Positions 36,645-44,699 of a stretch of DNA of 64,000 nt are shown here, in pieces. Origin of the DNA: Paracoccaceae bacterium (GTDB lineage: Bacteria; Pseudomonadota; Alphaproteobacteria; Rhodobacterales; Rhodobacteraceae). A program made the translations under genes and the position numbers. The notes under the pieces are model-generated. The model was not told the DNA's origin and did not search any database. It was given only the letters and a program-made list of their open reading frames with translations. The DNA is taken from contig CANNIA010000012.1 of NCBI GenBank assembly GCA_947504705.1, positions 1 through 64,000 of the forward strand, in the 5' to 3' direction. How positions within the stretch are numbered: position 1 is the first letter of the stretch; each line of letters opens with the position of its first letter.

Positions 36645-37324
36645 CGCAGCCAGTTGCGCAGCTGCCGAAACCCAACCGGGCTGACCGCGAAGCTGAAGCC
36701 AAAGCCGGTGACACAGCCGGCAAGCTCGGCGATCCAGGTCCAATTGGTGCCGAAGATCGCCGCATAGATCAACTGCGCCCCGAGCATGAAGCCGATCATC
36801 CGGAACGCCCAAAGCCGGTTGTCACCTTCGCGATCAAGGTCGGCGTACAGCAGATAGGTCAGCGCGCCGATCAGCCCGTAGACCGTGGGATAGGCCCCGA
36901 TCAATGACGACTTCAGTTCAGGCACCAGAAATCCATAGGCCAGCGCCCCGGCGATGGTCGAGGCCAGCACGATGACGGCAAAGCCAAGCGGAGAAAACGC
37001 TTCGCCAACCTTCTTGCCCAACGCTAGGAACAGGACGGCCGCAAAAAGCGTGTCGGAAAACCCCGCGTGCACCAGCGGATAGCTGAGGACTCGGTAAAGC
37101 TCCTCAACCGGATGCCCGCCGGTTTCCCATTCACGGCGCAGGACCTCGGGGATCAGGGCCAGCTTCTGGAACATCGCCTGCCGCAGGCCCATGTCGCCAC
37201 CGGCATGCATAAGGCCCACGGATTGCAGTTGAACGGCAAGCTCCACCCCCACGATCGGCAGAAAGAACACCCAGACGATCCAGGGCACCGGGTTCAGCGG
37301 GGGGGCGTTGTGGTCGGTGTCCAT
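36635..37324 (-). CDS. Rhomboid-fold membrane protein lacking catalytic residues
   Basis: A 229-residue protein with six or seven membrane segments and rhomboid-like order: VHAGFSDTLF (loop 1 / segment 2 region), IGAYPTVYGLIGA where active rhomboids have GASG, and WIAELAGCVTGF where they have an AHLGG-type histidine helix. Tyr145 replaces the nucleophile serine and Glu200 the catalytic histidine, so it should not be a protease. It may act like eukaryotic iRhoms or derlins as a binding protein. It overlaps murJ tail-to-tail. Confidence 0.8.
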   Translation of the reverse strand: MDTDHNAPPLNPVPWIVWVFFLPIVGVELAVQLQSVGLMHAGGDMGLRQAMFQKLALIPEVLRREWETGGHPVEELYRVLSYPLVHAGFSDTLFAAVLFLALGKKVGEAFSPLGFAVIVLASTIAGALAYGFLVPELKSSLIGAYPTVYGLIGALTYLLYADLDREGDNRLWAFRMIGFMLGAQLIYAAIFGTNWTWIAELAGCVTGFGFSFAVSPVGFRQLRNWLRHR

Positions 37325-37398
37325 GTCTTACCCTGATTGACGCGTGTTGACCCTTGGATTACGCGGGTCGCAACGCTTTATCCAGACGGAGCCTTCCC

Positions 37399-38466
37399 AT
37401 GTCTTCCGCAGCCTCGCCCGATCAAGTTGGGGGTCAAACGCCGACACCATTCAAACCCCGCATCTTCTCGGGCATCCAGCCCTCGGGCGGGTTGACGCTT
37501 GGCAACTATCTTGGCGCCCTGAAACGCTTTGTCGAAAAGCAGGACGAGGGGATCGAGACGATCTACTGCATGGTCGACATGCATGCGATCACCACGTGGC
37601 AGGACCCGGTGAAACTGCGCCAGCAAACCCGCGAAGGTGCTGCCGCCTTCATCGCCGCCGGGATCGACCCCAAACGCTCCATCCTCTTCAACCAGTCCCA
37701 GGTCGGCGCGCATGCCGAGCTTGGCTGGATCTTCAACTGCGTCGCGCGCATGGGGTGGATGAGCCGCATGACCCAGTGGAAGGACAAGACCGCTGGCAAG
37801 AACGCCGAGGCCGAAAGCCTTGGCCTCTTCGCCTATCCCAGCCTGATGGCGGCTGACATCCTCCTCTACCACGCGACGATGGTCCCGGTGGGCGAGGATC
37901 AAAAGCAGCATCTGGAGCTTTGCCGCGACATCGCGATCAAGTTCAACCACGACTACAAGGTCGATTTCTTCCCGGTGGTGGAACCCCTGATCGAGGGCGT
38001 GGCGACCCGCGTCATGTCCCTGCGCGATGGCACCAAGAAGATGTCGAAATCCGACCCCTCGGATCAGTCCAGGATCAACCTGACCGACGACGCCGACACC
38101 ATCGCTGCGAAGATCCGCAAGGCCAAGACGGACTCGCTGCCTCTGCCGGAAACGGCTGCCGAGTTGAAGGACCGGCCGGAGGCCCGCAATCTGGTGAATA
38201 TCTACGCCGCCCTTGCCGGCCATTCGCTGGATCAGGTGATCCGCGATTTCGCAGGCGCGCAGTTCGGGACCTTCAAGCCCGCGCTGGCCGATCTGGCCGT
38301 CGCCAAGCTGTCGCCGATCACGCATGAGATGAACCGGTTGATGGCCGACCCGGGCGAGATCGACCGCATTCTGGGCGACGGGGCTGACCGGGCCGATGCG
38401 ATTGCCCGGCCGATCCTGGATCAGGTCTATGACATCACCGGGATGATCCGCTCGCGCCCGGGGTGA
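37399..38466 (+). CDS. trpS: Tryptophan-tRNA ligase
   Basis: Class I aminoacyl-tRNA synthetase of 355 residues. The HIGH-equivalent lies in [17 protein letters not shown] and the KMSKS loop in [14 protein letters not shown]. It starts at ATG 37399 with GGAG upstream; the frame is open a further 15 codons without similarity. The end is followed by a strong terminator 128 bases downstream. Divergent from the rhomboid-like gene. Confidence 0.95.
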   Translation: MSSAASPDQVGGQTPTPFKPRIFSGIQPSGGLTLGNYLGALKRFVEKQDEGIETIYCMVDMHAITTWQDPVKLRQQTREGAAAFIAAGIDPKRSILFNQSQVGAHAELGWIFNCVARMGWMSRMTQWKDKTAGKNAEAESLGLFAYPSLMAADILLYHATMVPVGEDQKQHLELCRDIAIKFNHDYKVDFFPVVEPLIEGVATRVMSLRDGTKKMSKSDPSDQSRINLTDDADTIAAKIRKAKTDSLPLPETAAELKDRPEARNLVNIYAALAGHSLDQVIRDFAGAQFGTFKPALADLAVAKLSPITHEMNRLMADPGEIDRILGDGADRADAIARPILDQVYDITGMIRSRPG

Positions 38467-38593
38467 CCCCGGCCTGTCACACGGGTGATTCATCGCCGGG
38501 CTAGCAAAGGCCTGTCCGGAGTTGCGATCAGTCCCCCAAAAGTCGCCCCGGCGCGGCCTGCCTGTCCCCTGAATGGCCCCGCCGACCCGAGAT

Positions 38594-38627
38594 GCCCCCG
38601 TGTTCCTGCACGGGGGCTTTTTCTTTT
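38594..38627 (+). terminator. Intrinsic terminator downstream of trpS
   Basis: GCCCCCGTG (38594-38602) pairs perfectly with CACGGGGGC (38609-38617) around a six-base loop, followed by TTTTTCTTTT. A classic rho-independent terminator for trpS on the plus strand. Confidence 0.87.
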
Positions 38628-38635
38628 GCCGGGGG

Positions 38636-38710
38636 CTTTGTCCACGCAGGACCGGATTTGGGTGGCAGTGATTTCCAAGGGTTGGCTGTGGGCGTTAGGG
38701 TGGGGTTAAC
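38636..38710. repeat. Dispersed repeat R3, copy B
   Basis: Contains TTTGTCCACGCAGGAC and, 30 bases on, CAAGGGTTGGCTGTGGGCGT. The two blocks match copy C at 42518 at the same order and nearly the same spacing. It begins nine bases after the trpS terminator. Confidence 0.7.
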
Positions 38711-38740
38711 CGTTTTTACCGCGCCGACCTGTAAGAAGGC

Positions 38741-38778
38741 GGCAGCGGCGCAGGTGAGTATTTGGGCCAAGAGGAAGC
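38741..38778. repeat. Dispersed repeat R1, copy 4
   Basis: GGCAGCGGCGCAGGT followed by GAGTATTTGGGCCAAGAGGA, the clearest R1 copy in the window. It is about 130 bases upstream of mnmH. Confidence 0.6.
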
Positions 38779-38908
38779 GCAATTTGAATTAATCTTTAGC
38801 GATTGCGGTCGAGGGAAGAGCCGGGAGGGGCCGGGGTGGGGATTTCCTGTCGATGGATAGAAGATGCTGCGGGCTGGCACCCTGCCGCCCTTGGCCCTAA
38901 GAGGGGAC

Positions 38909-39961
38909 ATGGCGATTACCCTGACCTCTCTGGCTGACCTTTCCTCCCACGGGTTCGATGACATCATCGACGTGCGGGCCCCGGCGGAGTTTGCCGAGGA
39001 TCATCTGCCCGGTGCGGTCTCACTTCCCGTACTGGATGATGAGGAGCGGGCGCGGGTGGGGACGATCTACAAGCAGGTTTCGCCCTTCATGGCGCGCAAG
39101 CTGGGGGCGGCGCTGGTGGCGCGGAATGCGGCGGCGCATCTGCAGGGGCCTTTGGCCGAGAAGTCCGGCGGCTGGCGGCCCTTGGTTTACTGCTGGCGGG
39201 GCGGGCAGCGGTCGGGGTCGTTTGCGATTATCCTGTCGCAGGTCGGCTGGCGGGTGGAGACGCTGGTCGGCGGCTACAAGACCTGGCGCGGGTTGGTGGT
39301 GCGCGAGGTTTACGACACCCCGGTGCGCGCGCCGGTCGTGGTGCTGGACGGCAATACCGGCTCGGCCAAGACCGAAGTGCTGAACCTGTTGCCCGGCTTT
39401 GGGGTGCAGGTGATCGACCTTGAGGGGCTGGCGCGGCATCGCGGGTCACTGTTTGGGTCGGTCGGCGCCCAGCCGTCGCAGAAGGCCTTCGAAGGGGCCT
39501 TGGCGATGGCGCTGGCGGGGATTGATCCAAATCGCCCGGTGGTGGTGGAGGCGGAAAGTTCCAAGATCGGCAATTGCGGTCTGCCGTCCGAGTTGTGGAA
39601 AGCGATGGTCGCGGCCCCAAGGGTGACAATCGCAGCCCCTCGGGCGGCGCGGGCGGAATATCTGGCGCGGGCCTATGCCGATCTGACCGTGGATTCAGAT
39701 CGGCTGGCCGTGACGGTCGGTTCCCTACAGCGCATGCATCCGCGTGAGGTGATTGACGCGTGGCAGGCGCAGGCTGGGGCGGGGGATTTTGCATCACTGG
39801 CCGACAGCCTGATGGAACAGCATTACGACCCGCGCTATGGCAAGCATCGCGAGCGGATGGCCGTACCCTTGGCCGAGATTGCGGCGGAACGGCTGCTGCC
39901 CGAGGACTTGTTTGGGATTGCCGAGCGTGTGGCCGGGGCGGTCAAGCGGTTGGGCAGCTGA
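38909..39961 (+). CDS. mnmH: tRNA 2-selenouridine synthase
   Basis: Converts 2-thiouridine at tRNA wobble position 34 to 2-selenouridine through a geranylated intermediate, using selenophosphate. The 350-residue protein has an N-terminal rhodanese domain with active Cys95 in VYCWRGGQRSG and a P-loop domain with DGNTGSAKTE (about 147-156). AGAGGGG precedes ATG 38909. It converges on the SelD fusion that makes its selenium donor. No selA, selB or selC is visible, so selenium here may serve tRNA only. Confidence 0.93.
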   Translation: MAITLTSLADLSSHGFDDIIDVRAPAEFAEDHLPGAVSLPVLDDEERARVGTIYKQVSPFMARKLGAALVARNAAAHLQGPLAEKSGGWRPLVYCWRGGQRSGSFAIILSQVGWRVETLVGGYKTWRGLVVREVYDTPVRAPVVVLDGNTGSAKTEVLNLLPGFGVQVIDLEGLARHRGSLFGSVGAQPSQKAFEGALAMALAGIDPNRPVVVEAESSKIGNCGLPSELWKAMVAAPRVTIAAPRAARAEYLARAYADLTVDSDRLAVTVGSLQRMHPREVIDAWQAQAGAGDFASLADSLMEQHYDPRYGKHRERMAVPLAEIAAERLLPEDLFGIAERVAGAVKRLGS

Positions 39962-40012
39962 GCGGAAATCGTAGCTTGGGCGCTTGTCGCAGCCGATTTC
40001 CTAGAAGAAATC

Positions 40013-40060
40013 GTATCGGAGCCTTTGAAGGCTCCGGACCGGAGTTTTCGAAAACTCCGT
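40013..40060. repeat. Double TTCGAA-type hairpin R4, copy 1
   Basis: Two adjacent hairpins: GGAGCC/GGCTCC around TTTGAA, then a perfect 20-base palindrome at 40040-40059 with half-site CGGAGTTTTC. It sits between convergent mnmH and selD. A similar tandem pair with different stem sequence lies at 54911. It may act as a bidirectional transcription end, though no long T-tract follows. Confidence 0.6.
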
Positions 40061-40079
40061 TCTGAAGGGTCTATTGCGT

Positions 40080-42278
40080 TCAGGGCAGGACGGTCAGGTG
40101 GGGCGCGCCCTTGGTAACCTCGCCGATGATCGCGGCCTGATGACCTTTCAGATGCAGCGCGGCGAGCAGGCTTTTCGCCAGCTCTCCGGGCACGGCGGCC
40201 AGAAGGCCCCCTGCAGTTTGCGGATCGTTCAGGAGTGCCACGCGGGTGTCCGGCGGCGCAGTCATGCGCCAGCTGGTCGCGGCCTGATTGGCGGGGAGGA
40301 GAGAGGAGCCGTGGCCTGCCTCGGACAGCTCCAGCGCGCCGGGCATCAGGGGGATATGGGAAAGCTGGATCGTGGCGGCGGTGTCGGAGGCGTCGAGCAT
40401 CTCTAGCAGGTGCCCGGCAAGGCCGAAGCCGGTGACGTCGGTCATGGCGTGAGCATGCGGGGCCAGAAGGCTGGCGGCTGAGCCTTGGGCACGGGACATC
40501 AGGTTGATGCAACTGGCCCAGGCTTCGCCGAGCATCAGGCCGGGGATTTCGGCCATGGCCATTTCGGCGGCGAGGATCGTGCCCGACCCGATGGGTTTGG
40601 TCAGGATCAGCGCGTCGCCGGGTTTCGCGCCGCCCTTCTGGATCGCCTTGGTCGCGGTGCCGGTGACGGTGAAACCGATGGTCAGTTCCGCGCCTTCGGT
40701 CGAATGGCCGCCGACGATATCGGCCCCGGCTTTGGCGAAAACCTTGGCGGCTTCGTCCATGACCTCGGCCAGCATCCTTGCCTGAAGGTCGGGGCCAAGG
40801 CGGGGCAATGTGATCTGGGCAAGTGCCACCTGAGGGGCCGCACCCATCGCCCAGATGTCGCCCAAGGCGTGCAGAGCAGCCAAGCGGGACATCAGGCGGG
40901 GGTCGTGGCTGAAGGCGCGCAGGTGATCGGTGGTCAGGACCTGCACGCCCGAAGGCGTGATCAGGATGGCAGCATCGTCGCCGGGGCCGGAGCGGACCTC
41001 GGGGCGTGTCGGTTCAGGGAGATGGATCAGGGCTGCGGTCAGCACCCCCGGCCCCAGTTTCGCGCCACAGCCGCCGCAGAGGGGGCGTTGGTCGAGATAG
41101 GCTTGCAGGCCTTGGGTCATTTGCGCAGGTGGGGGGATGGTGGCCATGGCGGGGAAGGTCGCGAACTTCTGCATGAAGCGGCGGTCGATGCGGTCTTTCA
41201 AGCGCCAGAAGCGAGGGCCAGCGAGGGCGAGGCCCCATTTTTCCGCCAGCGCCGAGGTGCGGCCCAGCGAGACGAGCTTGAGATAGTCCTTCTGCGGGCG
41301 GAAGGGCCGCAAGGCGGTGCCGGTCAGCGTGGCGCGAAGGTTGTGGAACAGGATCGGCGCGGCTCGAACCGCAAAGACGCCAGCCTTTGGACGCGGGTCT
41401 GCTTGCCGCGTGGCGCAGTCGCCGGTGGCGAAGATCAGCGGGTCCTGGGTGCGCAAGGTGGCGTCGGTCGTGAGGAAGCCGTTCCTGTCCGCAAGCCCGG
41501 TTGCGGCCAGCCAAGGATGCGGGCGGGCGCCGGTCGCGGTCAGGGTGAAGTCGGAGCCGATCTCCTCGCCCGTCGTCAAGGTGACACTTACGGGGCCGAT
41601 CCGGACTGCCGTGGCGCCAAGCTTGAGGGTGACGCCCTGCCCTGCGAGCTCACGCAAAAGGCGGCGGCGGGTGTTGGTGGAGAGCGTTGGCAGGAAGTCC
41701 GGCGATTGGTCGATCAGGGTGACCGCGACCCGTGCGCCGGTGGATCGCAACCGGTGGGCCGAGGCGAGGGCAAGCTCGACCCCGGCAAGGCCTGCGCCGA
41801 GGATGGTGACGCGGGGGAAGGCGAGATTGCGGGCAAGGAATGTCGCCCAGCGTTCGGCGTAATCCCCGAGGGGTTTGGCGGCGATGGCATGGTCGGCGGC
41901 TCCGGGCAGGCTGGGCAGGTCCGAGGTGATGCCGACGTCGATGGCGGCGAGGTCATAGGCGAGAGCGGGGCGGTTCGACAGGTGGATCAGGCGGTTCTCA
42001 CGGTCGATGCCGGTCACCCGGTCCAGGATCAGCCGCGCCCCGGCGAAGCGGGCGAGGCGGACGAGGTCGATCATCAACTCCTCCCGCCGGTAATGCCCGG
42101 CGATCAGGCCGGGGAGCATGCCGGTATAGGGGGTGACCGGGTCGGGGGTGATCAGGGTCACCCGCGTGCCGGGCAAGGGGTCCATCGCCCACATCCGCAG
42201 GGCCAGCGCGTGGGCATGCCCGCCGCCGATCAGCACGAGGTCCTTGATCTGGGGGATGGGGGTCATGGGGGAAGGCAT
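40080..42278 (-). CDS. selD: NADH dehydrogenase-like / selenide, water dikinase fusion
   Basis: A 732-residue fusion. Residues 1-380 form an FAD/NAD oxidoreductase of the NDH-2 type (LIGGGHAHALAL; ILGAGLAGVELALAS; FATGDCATR). Residues about 385-732 are SelD, which makes selenophosphate from selenide and ATP, with catalytic Cys401/Cys404 and Lys407 in CGGCGAKLG, and GPGDDAAIL, TTDHLR and GDIWAMGAAP. The redox half may supply reduced selenium. Cysteine, not selenocysteine, is at the active site. Start 42278 or the ATG at 42266. Pairs functionally with mnmH. Confidence 0.92.
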   Translation of the reverse strand: MPSPMTPIPQIKDLVLIGGGHAHALALRMWAMDPLPGTRVTLITPDPVTPYTGMLPGLIAGHYRREELMIDLVRLARFAGARLILDRVTGIDRENRLIHLSNRPALAYDLAAIDVGITSDLPSLPGAADHAIAAKPLGDYAERWATFLARNLAFPRVTILGAGLAGVELALASAHRLRSTGARVAVTLIDQSPDFLPTLSTNTRRRLLRELAGQGVTLKLGATAVRIGPVSVTLTTGEEIGSDFTLTATGARPHPWLAATGLADRNGFLTTDATLRTQDPLIFATGDCATRQADPRPKAGVFAVRAAPILFHNLRATLTGTALRPFRPQKDYLKLVSLGRTSALAEKWGLALAGPRFWRLKDRIDRRFMQKFATFPAMATIPPPAQMTQGLQAYLDQRPLCGGCGAKLGPGVLTAALIHLPEPTRPEVRSGPGDDAAILITPSGVQVLTTDHLRAFSHDPRLMSRLAALHALGDIWAMGAAPQVALAQITLPRLGPDLQARMLAEVMDEAAKVFAKAGADIVGGHSTEGAELTIGFTVTGTATKAIQKGGAKPGDALILTKPIGSGTILAAEMAMAEIPGLMLGEAWASCINLMSRAQGSAASLLAPHAHAMTDVTGFGLAGHLLEMLDASDTAATIQLSHIPLMPGALELSEAGHGSSLLPANQAATSWRMTAPPDTRVALLNDPQTAGGLLAAVPGELAKSLLAALHLKGHQAAIIGEVTKGAPHLTVLP

Positions 42279-42517
42279 TGGGGGGGGCGTCCTTGGCTTG
42301 GCCCTGATGTAGCCGAGGGAGATGGGAATGGCGAGCCGTCTGCTCGGTGGAGCGGGTTTTCGCTGGGGTGGCGGGAGGGGGAGCCGTTCAGGGGTTTGAC
42401 GGCCGGGTGGGGGGTGGTCAGGACACGCTCGGCCCCGGTGATCTTTCCCGCCCGCGCCTCGACCGGGCCGGGGGCTGGCGGGGGTGGTGCCGGGGCGGGT
42501 TCAGGGGCTGGCCGGTC

Positions 42518-42590
42518 TTTTGTCCACGCAGGACAGGCGGGGCAGAGTGTGGGGAATCAAGGGCTTGGCTGTGGGCGTTAGGGGACTGTT
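42518..42590. repeat. Dispersed repeat R3, copy C
   Basis: CTTTTGTCCACGCAGGACAG and AATCAAGGGCTTGGCTGTGG, matching copy B at 38636 and, more weakly, copies A and D. In all cases the element is intergenic and near the 3' or 5' end of a gene. Confidence 0.7.
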
Positions 42591-42648
42591 AGGGGTTTGG
42601 GGTGGGGTGGTTCGGGTTGGGAGGGGTGGGTTGGTTTGCGGAAGGAGC

Positions 42649-42670
42649 GGTGGGTTGGCACCCACCCTAC
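42649..42670. repeat. GGTGGGT hairpin with CTAC tail
   Basis: GGTGGGT (42649-42655) and ACCCACC (42660-42666) enclose TGGC and are followed by CTAC. Repeats of this GTAGGGTGGGT type are widespread in bacterial intergenic DNA. Only one copy was seen in this window. Confidence 0.5.
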
Positions 42671-42737
42671 AGCTCGCTAAGCTCGCTCTATGCGAAACAG
42701 TGCCGCTAGTGGTATCAACAGAAATTATTGCATAGGA

Positions 42738-43661
42738 ATGCCGATGATTAGACTAATCCGTTGTGTTGCTCTTGCGCTAACATTGATGCCCGCTACTGGG
42801 GGGGCGCAAGACTATGACGTCGGGTTGGCCGCTGCCGAAGCGGGTGATTTTGCCACGGCTTTGCGCGAATGGATGCCCCTTGCCGAGCAGGGCAATGCGC
42901 TGGCGCAAGGCAACCTCGGCGTCATGTACTCCAACGGCCAAGGCGTGCCGCAGGACTATGCCGTCGCGGTCAAGTGGTACCGGATGGCAGCAGATCAGGG
43001 CAACGCGCTGGCGCAAGGCGACCTCGGCTACATGTACGACAAGGGCCAAGGTGTGCAGCAAGACGACGTCGAGGCGGTCAAGTGGTACCGGATGGCGGCA
43101 GATCAGGGCAACGCGCGAGCGCAATCCAACCTCGGCTACATGTACGGCACCGGCCAAGGTGTGCCGCAAGACGACGTCGAGGCGATCAAGTGGTACCGTT
43201 TGTCAGCCGAGCAGGGCTTCGCTTTGTCGCAAGAAAACCTCGGCATCATGTACAACTTCGGCCATGGCGTGCCGCAGGACTATGCCGAGGCAGTCAAGTG
43301 GTACCGTTTGTCAGCCGAGCAGGGCTATGCGCAGGCGCAATTCTCCCTCGGCAACATGTACGACTTCGGCCAAGGCGTGCCGCAGGACTACGCCGAGGCG
43401 ATCAAGTGGTACCGACTGGCGGCAGATCAGGGCGACGCGGACGCGCAATACAACCTCGGCCAGATGTACAGCAACGGCCGGGGCGTGCCGCAGGACTTCA
43501 TTTCAGCGCATATGTGGTTCAACATTGCGGCTGCGAATGGCGCAGAGCGCGGCCCAGGCAGTAGGGCTGACGTTGCCGCGAAGATGTCGCCAGCCGACAT
43601 TTCCGAAGCACAGCGACGTGCCAATGTCTGCATTTTGTCCAACTATCTGGACTGCGGTTGA
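42738..43661 (+). CDS. Exported Sel1-like repeat protein
   Basis: A 307-residue protein with a signal peptide (MIRLIRCVALALTLMPATGG, cleavage near GGAQ) and then six to seven 36-residue Sel1 repeats of the form A-x-Y-x-LG-x-MY-x-x-G-x-GVPQDY-x-x-A-x-KWYR-x-AA-x-QG. Sel1/TPR solenoids bind other proteins; in this group they are often linked to envelope or host interactions. The start is ATG 42738 or 42744. Its repeat DNA is so uniform that all three plus-strand frames remain open for long stretches. Partner unknown. Confidence 0.87.
   Translation: MPMIRLIRCVALALTLMPATGGAQDYDVGLAAAEAGDFATALREWMPLAEQGNALAQGNLGVMYSNGQGVPQDYAVAVKWYRMAADQGNALAQGDLGYMYDKGQGVQQDDVEAVKWYRMAADQGNARAQSNLGYMYGTGQGVPQDDVEAIKWYRLSAEQGFALSQENLGIMYNFGHGVPQDYAEAVKWYRLSAEQGYAQAQFSLGNMYDFGQGVPQDYAEAIKWYRLAADQGDADAQYNLGQMYSNGRGVPQDFISAHMWFNIAAANGAERGPGSRADVAAKMSPADISEAQRRANVCILSNYLDCG
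42894..43541 (+). repeat. Tandem 108-bp coding repeats in the Sel1 gene
   Basis: Five full 108-base units start at 42894, 43002, 43110, 43218 and 43326, with a sixth partial unit from 43434. Identity between units is high at the nucleotide level, for instance GACGACGTCGAGGCG and AAGTGGTACCG recurring at fixed phase. Recent duplication or gene conversion is likely, and unit number may vary between strains. Confidence 0.8.
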
Positions 43662-44015
43662 GGCGCGCGGCCAGCGGACTCCGCGCCGACAATGATGATA
43701 GCGAACTCGGCCTGCATCGGGGCCCTTCTGCCGTCAGTCGGTCCAGCCCGCTGCAGCGAGCTGCAGGGTGAGTGATTTCATGCACCAACCACCCTCACCC
43801 GTATGCGCAACGTCGGATCTTCCTATCACACCCGGAAAGCGCCTGCCGTTTCACCCATTGGCGCGTGAAATCATGCGTCCTACGGGCGATAACTTAGCCC
43901 AAGGTGGCGGGAATCGCGAGATGTCCGGTCCCGAATCGCCGCTCCACGCTTGCTTGCGGGCGCTTGTCGCTTGGGACGAAGCGAAGAGCGCCCGCAAGGG
44001 AGCGATGAGCGGGCC
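43662..44015. other. Non-coding gap between Sel1 and DUF1523 genes
   Basis: A 354-base gap between convergent genes. A GTG-initiated 83-codon frame at 43768-44019 lacks a ribosome site and similarity and is not called. The notable structure is a 46-base stem-loop at 43953-43998 next to the DUF1523 stop. Confidence 0.55.
43953..43998. terminator. Long two-tier hairpin after the DUF1523 gene
   Basis: CTTGCGGGCGCT (43953-43964) pairs perfectly with AGCGCCCGCAAG (43987-43998); inside, TCGCTT (43967-43972) pairs with AAGCGA (43979-43984). It lies 18 bases downstream of the DUF1523 stop on the minus strand. There is no T-tract, so it may be a 3'-end stabiliser or rho-associated stem, or a repeat-family member. 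Confidence 0.5.
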
Positions 44016-44687
44016 TTAGCCCGGTTTGCGCCAGCTGCGGAACCATGCGCCGATGCGGCCGAAGAAGCCTCGGGCTTCCTTCTTTGCCGTCACAGCGCTG
44101 TCGCCCACGGCATCCAGCGCCTGACCGGCCTTGCCGAAGACCGGGTCGATCATCCGTTCGCGGAATTGCAGCCACATCTTGCGGGCCATGAAGGCCGCGA
44201 AGGCGAGGAAGCTCAGGATCACCACGTTGACCCAAGGGAAGACCGAGGCGTCGGGGCCATCGACCGGGGTGATCTTTACCGCATTCGGGAAGACCGAGAT
44301 GATCGGTAGACGCCAGCCGTAATGGGTGACGACGACCCACTGGTCAGGACTGCGCGAGGCATTCGTCGCCTCGGCCTGCAGGTTGGAGCTGTCCCATTTG
44401 AAATAGGGCGGCCAGACCCAGCCGGTATCTTCGTTGCGATAGACCATGACGCTGCCATCGGAATAGACCGCCTCGATATAGCGAATGTCGCGGCTGGTGG
44501 AGGTGGTTCCAACGCCGGTCCCGGTGTCCTCCATACTGTAGAACATCCAGTTCGCGCCGATGGTGGTGAGCCTGGTGTCAGTGTTGATGATCTTGACCAC
44601 GTCATGCTGCGGCAGGGTGTAGTGCAGGAAGAGGCCAAGGATCAGGACCACAAGGATCCGGATACCCCATTTGATCTTGGTCCACAT
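44016..44687 (-). CDS. DUF1523 family membrane protein
   Basis: A 223-residue protein with an N-terminal membrane segment (residues 10-26), the DUF1523 hallmark LPQHDVVKI, a periplasmic domain with many tryptophans, and a second membrane segment (about 155-172) followed by a basic C-terminal tail. The family is common in Rhodobacterales and has no assigned function. It is followed on the same strand, upstream, by a 92-residue membrane protein ending 12 bases before its start, suggesting co-transcription. Confidence 0.86.
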   Translation of the reverse strand: MWTKIKWGIRILVVLILGLFLHYTLPQHDVVKIINTDTRLTTIGANWMFYSMEDTGTGVGTTSTSRDIRYIEAVYSDGSVMVYRNEDTGWVWPPYFKWDSSNLQAEATNASRSPDQWVVVTHYGWRLPIISVFPNAVKITPVDGPDASVFPWVNVVILSFLAFAAFMARKMWLQFRERMIDPVFGKAGQALDAVGDSAVTAKKEARGFFGRIGAWFRSWRKPG

Positions 44688-44699
44688 GGATCAGCCCTT

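Larger units (their letters stand above)
38467..38908. other. Non-coding gap between trpS and mnmH: terminator plus repeats R3 and R1
   Basis: This 442-base stretch has no supported gene. It holds an intrinsic terminator (38594), then R3 copy B (38636-38710), R1 copy 4 (38741-38778), and an AT-richer segment (38779-38830, with AATTTGAATTAATC) that could contain the mnmH promoter. The frame of mnmH is open up to 38864 but shows no homology before 38909. Confidence 0.6.
42279..42737. other. Non-coding gap between selD and the Sel1-repeat gene
   Basis: The 459-base gap has no supported gene. It holds G-rich sequence with short GGGG runs at 42360-42520 and 42580-42650, repeat R3 copy C (42518-42590) and a GGTGGGT hairpin (42649-42670). 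The final 60 bases become AT-rich (GAAATTATTGCATAGGA) and probably carry the Sel1-gene promoter and ribosome site. Confidence 0.55.

Noticed and set aside
40485-42581. Plus-strand open frame of 698 codons antisense to selD
   Set aside because: No domain signatures and extends into repeat R3; the minus strand encodes the complete NDH-SelD fusion.
42814-43695. Alternative-frame 293- and 231-codon proteins in the Sel1 repeats
   Set aside because: Arise because the 108-bp unit happens to be stop-free in all frames; only the called frame gives Sel1 motifs and a signal peptide.
43768-44019. 83-codon GTG-initiated frame in the gap after the Sel1 gene
   Set aside because: No ribosome site, no similarity, and it runs through the 43953 hairpin into the DUF1523 gene.
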